Shown piece by piece: positions 6,212 through 7,178 of a DNA stretch of 7,178 nucleotides. The notes below the pieces were generated by a model, which was given only the letters and a program-made list of their open reading frames with translations, was not told the origin of the DNA and searched no databases. This stretch comes from Kouleothrix aurantiaca. Lineage in GTDB: Bacteria > Chloroflexota > Chloroflexia > Chloroflexales > Roseiflexaceae. Within the stretch, counting starts at the first letter, position 1, and the number at the start of each line of letters is the position of its first letter. The stretch spans positions 1-7,178 of the forward strand of contig LJCR01000105.1 of assembly GCA_001399705.1 (NCBI GenBank). Direction: 5' to 3'. The position numbers and the translations under genes are program-made.

Positions 6212-6826
6212 CTAGACCGTCTCGTCCGGCGAGCCGGCGAAGAAACTCGCGACGGCAGCGCGGATCGGCAAGGTCGGGGAGATGAGCTCGTGCGACTGGG
6301 CGAACGTGACGGAGTGGAGATACTCACCCAATGCGGTGTCGGGCTGCGAGAGCACCAGCACATCGCGCTCGGCAGGGCGCACGATCCAGTATTCTGGCAG
6401 TTCGGCGCGTGCATACGCCGTGCGCTTGATGGTCGTATCTTTCTCGGCATTGCCTGGCGACAGCACCTCAACAATCAGCGCTGGCACGCCATTGATGCGC
6501 CGGTCGTAGATTATGCCGCGGTCTTCGCTGCGCACGGCCACAATGTCCGGCTGGACCGGGTCGCATCCCGGCATGAGCAGGCCGATTGGCGCGAAGGCGA
6601 CAATGCCAATGCTGGTATCTTCAAGCTGTGTTTGAAGCACACGCGTCATGCGGCTGATGATCCACTGGTGAAAAAAGCTCGGCGCGGTGGTTCTATACAG
6701 CACTCCATCAATCACCTCGTAGCGGTTGCCGTCGTCGGGCAGCTGCGACCAGCGCGCATAGCTCCAGTTCGCATCGAGCGAGCGCGTGGTGAGTTCAGGA
6801 GGGGCTGTGGCAATGTCAGCGGTCAT
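6212..6826 (-). CDS. Uma2 family protein (DUF820), PD-(D/E)XK endonuclease fold
   Basis: This 204-residue protein of the Uma2/DUF820 family occurs in large paralogous sets in cyanobacteria and Chloroflexota and has a restriction-endonuclease-like fold. Its biological role is poorly known. Signature elements are RYEVIDGVLY at 35-44, QPDIVAVRSE at 92-101 with D94, PALIVEVLSPGNAEKD at 115-130 with E120, TIKRTAYARAELPEYW at 132-147 with K134, and IVRP where VDP is commoner. D94, E120 and K134 give a complete PD-ExK-like set, so the site looks intact. The start at 6826 is chosen because CGAGGT precedes it; an in-frame ATG at 6847 would add seven residues. The gene is convergent with the operon and its TAG directly abuts that of the 5567 gene with no spacer. 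I see no functional link to CRISPR. Confidence 0.85.
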   Translation of the reverse strand: MTADIATAPPELTTRSLDANWSYARWSQLPDDGNRYEVIDGVLYRTTAPSFFHQWIISRMTRVLQTQLEDTSIGIVAFAPIGLLMPGCDPVQPDIVAVRSEDRGIIYDRRINGVPALIVEVLSPGNAEKDTTIKRTAYARAELPEYWIVRPAERDVLVLSQPDTALGEYLHSVTFAQSHELISPTLPIRAAVASFFAGSPDETV

Positions 6827-6831
6827 AACGA

Positions 6832-6836
6832 ACCTC
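6832..6836 (-). promoter_or_regulatory. Shine-Dalgarno site deciding the Uma2 start at 6826
   Basis: On the minus strand GAGGT lies five bases before the ATG at 6826. The alternative ATG at 6847 has only an AT-rich leader before it and would sit almost at the putative transcription start. Confidence 0.45.
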
Positions 6837-6855
6837 GGTATTTGCATTTAGCAGT

Positions 6856-6861
6856 ATTGTA
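6856..6861 (-). promoter_or_regulatory. Possible -10 element for the Uma2 gene
   Basis: On the minus strand this reads TACAAT, five of six matches to TATAAT, and would place transcription initiation near 6849, just upstream of the preferred start. I find no good -35 hexamer at 16-18 bases, so this is only suggestive. The 78 bases from 6827 to 6904 separate two divergent genes and must hold both promoters if the rightward gene has its own. Confidence 0.3.
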
Positions 6862-6904
6862 GCAGGTAACAGCTGGCAGACAGTCCAGGTTGTTGAGGCT
6901 CTTG

Positions 6905-7178
6905 ATGCAATATCTCAGCACCGCCGCCGACATCATCGGCATTCTGGGCGCGGTTTTCGCGCTGTTTGCCTGGCGCAAAGCGCGCCAGGTGCAGCAGGAA
7001 CTCAGGCACCAGCAGCAGCGCCAGCAGAAGAAGGTCACGGTTGTGCTGCAGTGTGGCGCGAAAGAGCGCGAATTGCCGATTCAGCTGCAACGCGCCGAGC
7101 TGACCCGCGCCGAGGTGATGGGCATTCTTGGGATGCTGCCAATGAAAGAGCGTGGCAAGCGCTTTTCGATTGATTCGG
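6905..7178 (+). CDS. Small protein with N-terminal membrane segment, function unknown (3'-truncated)
   Basis: The reading frame starts at ATG 6905, with GAGG six bases upstream at 6895-6898, and stays open to the window end, giving 91 visible residues. Residues about 7-23 (AADIIGILGAVFALFAW) form one hydrophobic segment followed by arginines and lysine (RKARQ), fitting a single membrane anchor with the rest in the cytoplasm. Residues 27-43 are a Gln-rich charged helix. From 44 a compact domain begins with KVTVVLQCGAKERELPIQL, then RAELTRAEVMGILGMLPMK. I recall similar anchor-plus-domain proteins only as hypothetical proteins and cannot name a function. In-frame stop TAG at 6860-6862 limits any upstream extension. 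It is divergent from the Uma2 gene and separate from the CRISPR operon. Confidence 0.7.
   Translation, partial: MQYLSTAADIIGILGAVFALFAWRKARQVQQELRHQQQRQQKKVTVVLQCGAKERELPIQLQRAELTRAEVMGILGMLPMKERGKRFSIDS

Noticed and set aside
6226..6237. CCGGC-GA-GCCGG inverted repeat near the convergent gene ends
   Set aside because: The stem is short, the loop is too small, no T tract follows on either side, and it lies inside the Uma2 coding sequence. It is not a convincing terminator.
6290..6862. 190-residue open frame on the plus strand opposite the Uma2 gene
   Set aside because: The minus-strand frame carries the full Uma2 motif set; the opposite frame has none and is rich in His, Arg and Ala, as expected of a shadow.
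1..7178. CRISPR array, transposon ends or tRNA gene
   Set aside because: No regularly spaced direct repeats, paired terminal inverted repeats, transposase or tRNA-like cloverleaf were found by reading both strands; the expected array must lie outside the window.

Overview
The window is most of a type III CRISPR-Cas effector operon (RAMP superfamily, closest in layout to subtype III-D), read left to right on the + strand, followed by an unrelated convergent gene and the start of a further gene. Two things suggest Chloroflexota (Chloroflexales/Roseiflexus-like), without proving it. Most genes are GC-rich, and the set combines csx10-type RAMP genes, a Uma2/DUF820 endonuclease and a STPPxxINEIEDI-type helical module. 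No CRISPR array, cas10, cas6, cas1 or cas2 is visible. The left edge cuts into csx10, so cas10 would be expected outside the window.

Layout. 3-770 is the C-terminal part of a Csx10-type Cas5-like RAMP. 767-1312 is an all-helical 181-residue protein proposed as the small subunit (Cas11/Csm2-like). 1305-2225 and 2218-3237 are two Cas7/Csm3-like backbone RAMPs, both with an aspartate at the position expected of the target-RNA-cleaving residue. 3234-3734 is a 166-residue beta-rich protein, perhaps Csx19-like. 3734-4708 is a third Cas7-like RAMP with alanine where that aspartate should be. All these genes overlap by 3-8 bases and should be translationally coupled, consistent with subunits of one ribonucleoprotein: Csx10 near the crRNA 5' handle, Cas7 paralogues along the guide, small subunits along the target RNA. 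If the alignment holds, the complex would cut target RNA at only two of its three Cas7 positions.

4727-5554 and 5567-6211 continue the operon but are not standard cas genes. The first is strikingly AT-rich. It joins an N-terminal helical module resembling effector-associated adaptor domains of bacterial conflict proteins to a helical, TPR-like remainder. The second joins a helical N-terminal domain, through an Ala/Pro-rich linker, to a predicted S1/OB-like beta domain. These two are the strongest candidates for something undescribed: a possible adaptor or signalling partner and a possible RNA-binding accessory of the type III complex.

6212-6826 on the - strand is a Uma2-family PD-(D/E)XK protein whose stop codon directly abuts that of the operon's last gene. 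After a 78-base divergent intergenic region, 6905-7178 (+) is the start of a small protein with one N-terminal membrane segment, cut by the window end. Base composition is mosaic: much of about 840-1680 and nearly all of the 4727-5554 gene are AT-rich against GC-rich neighbours.
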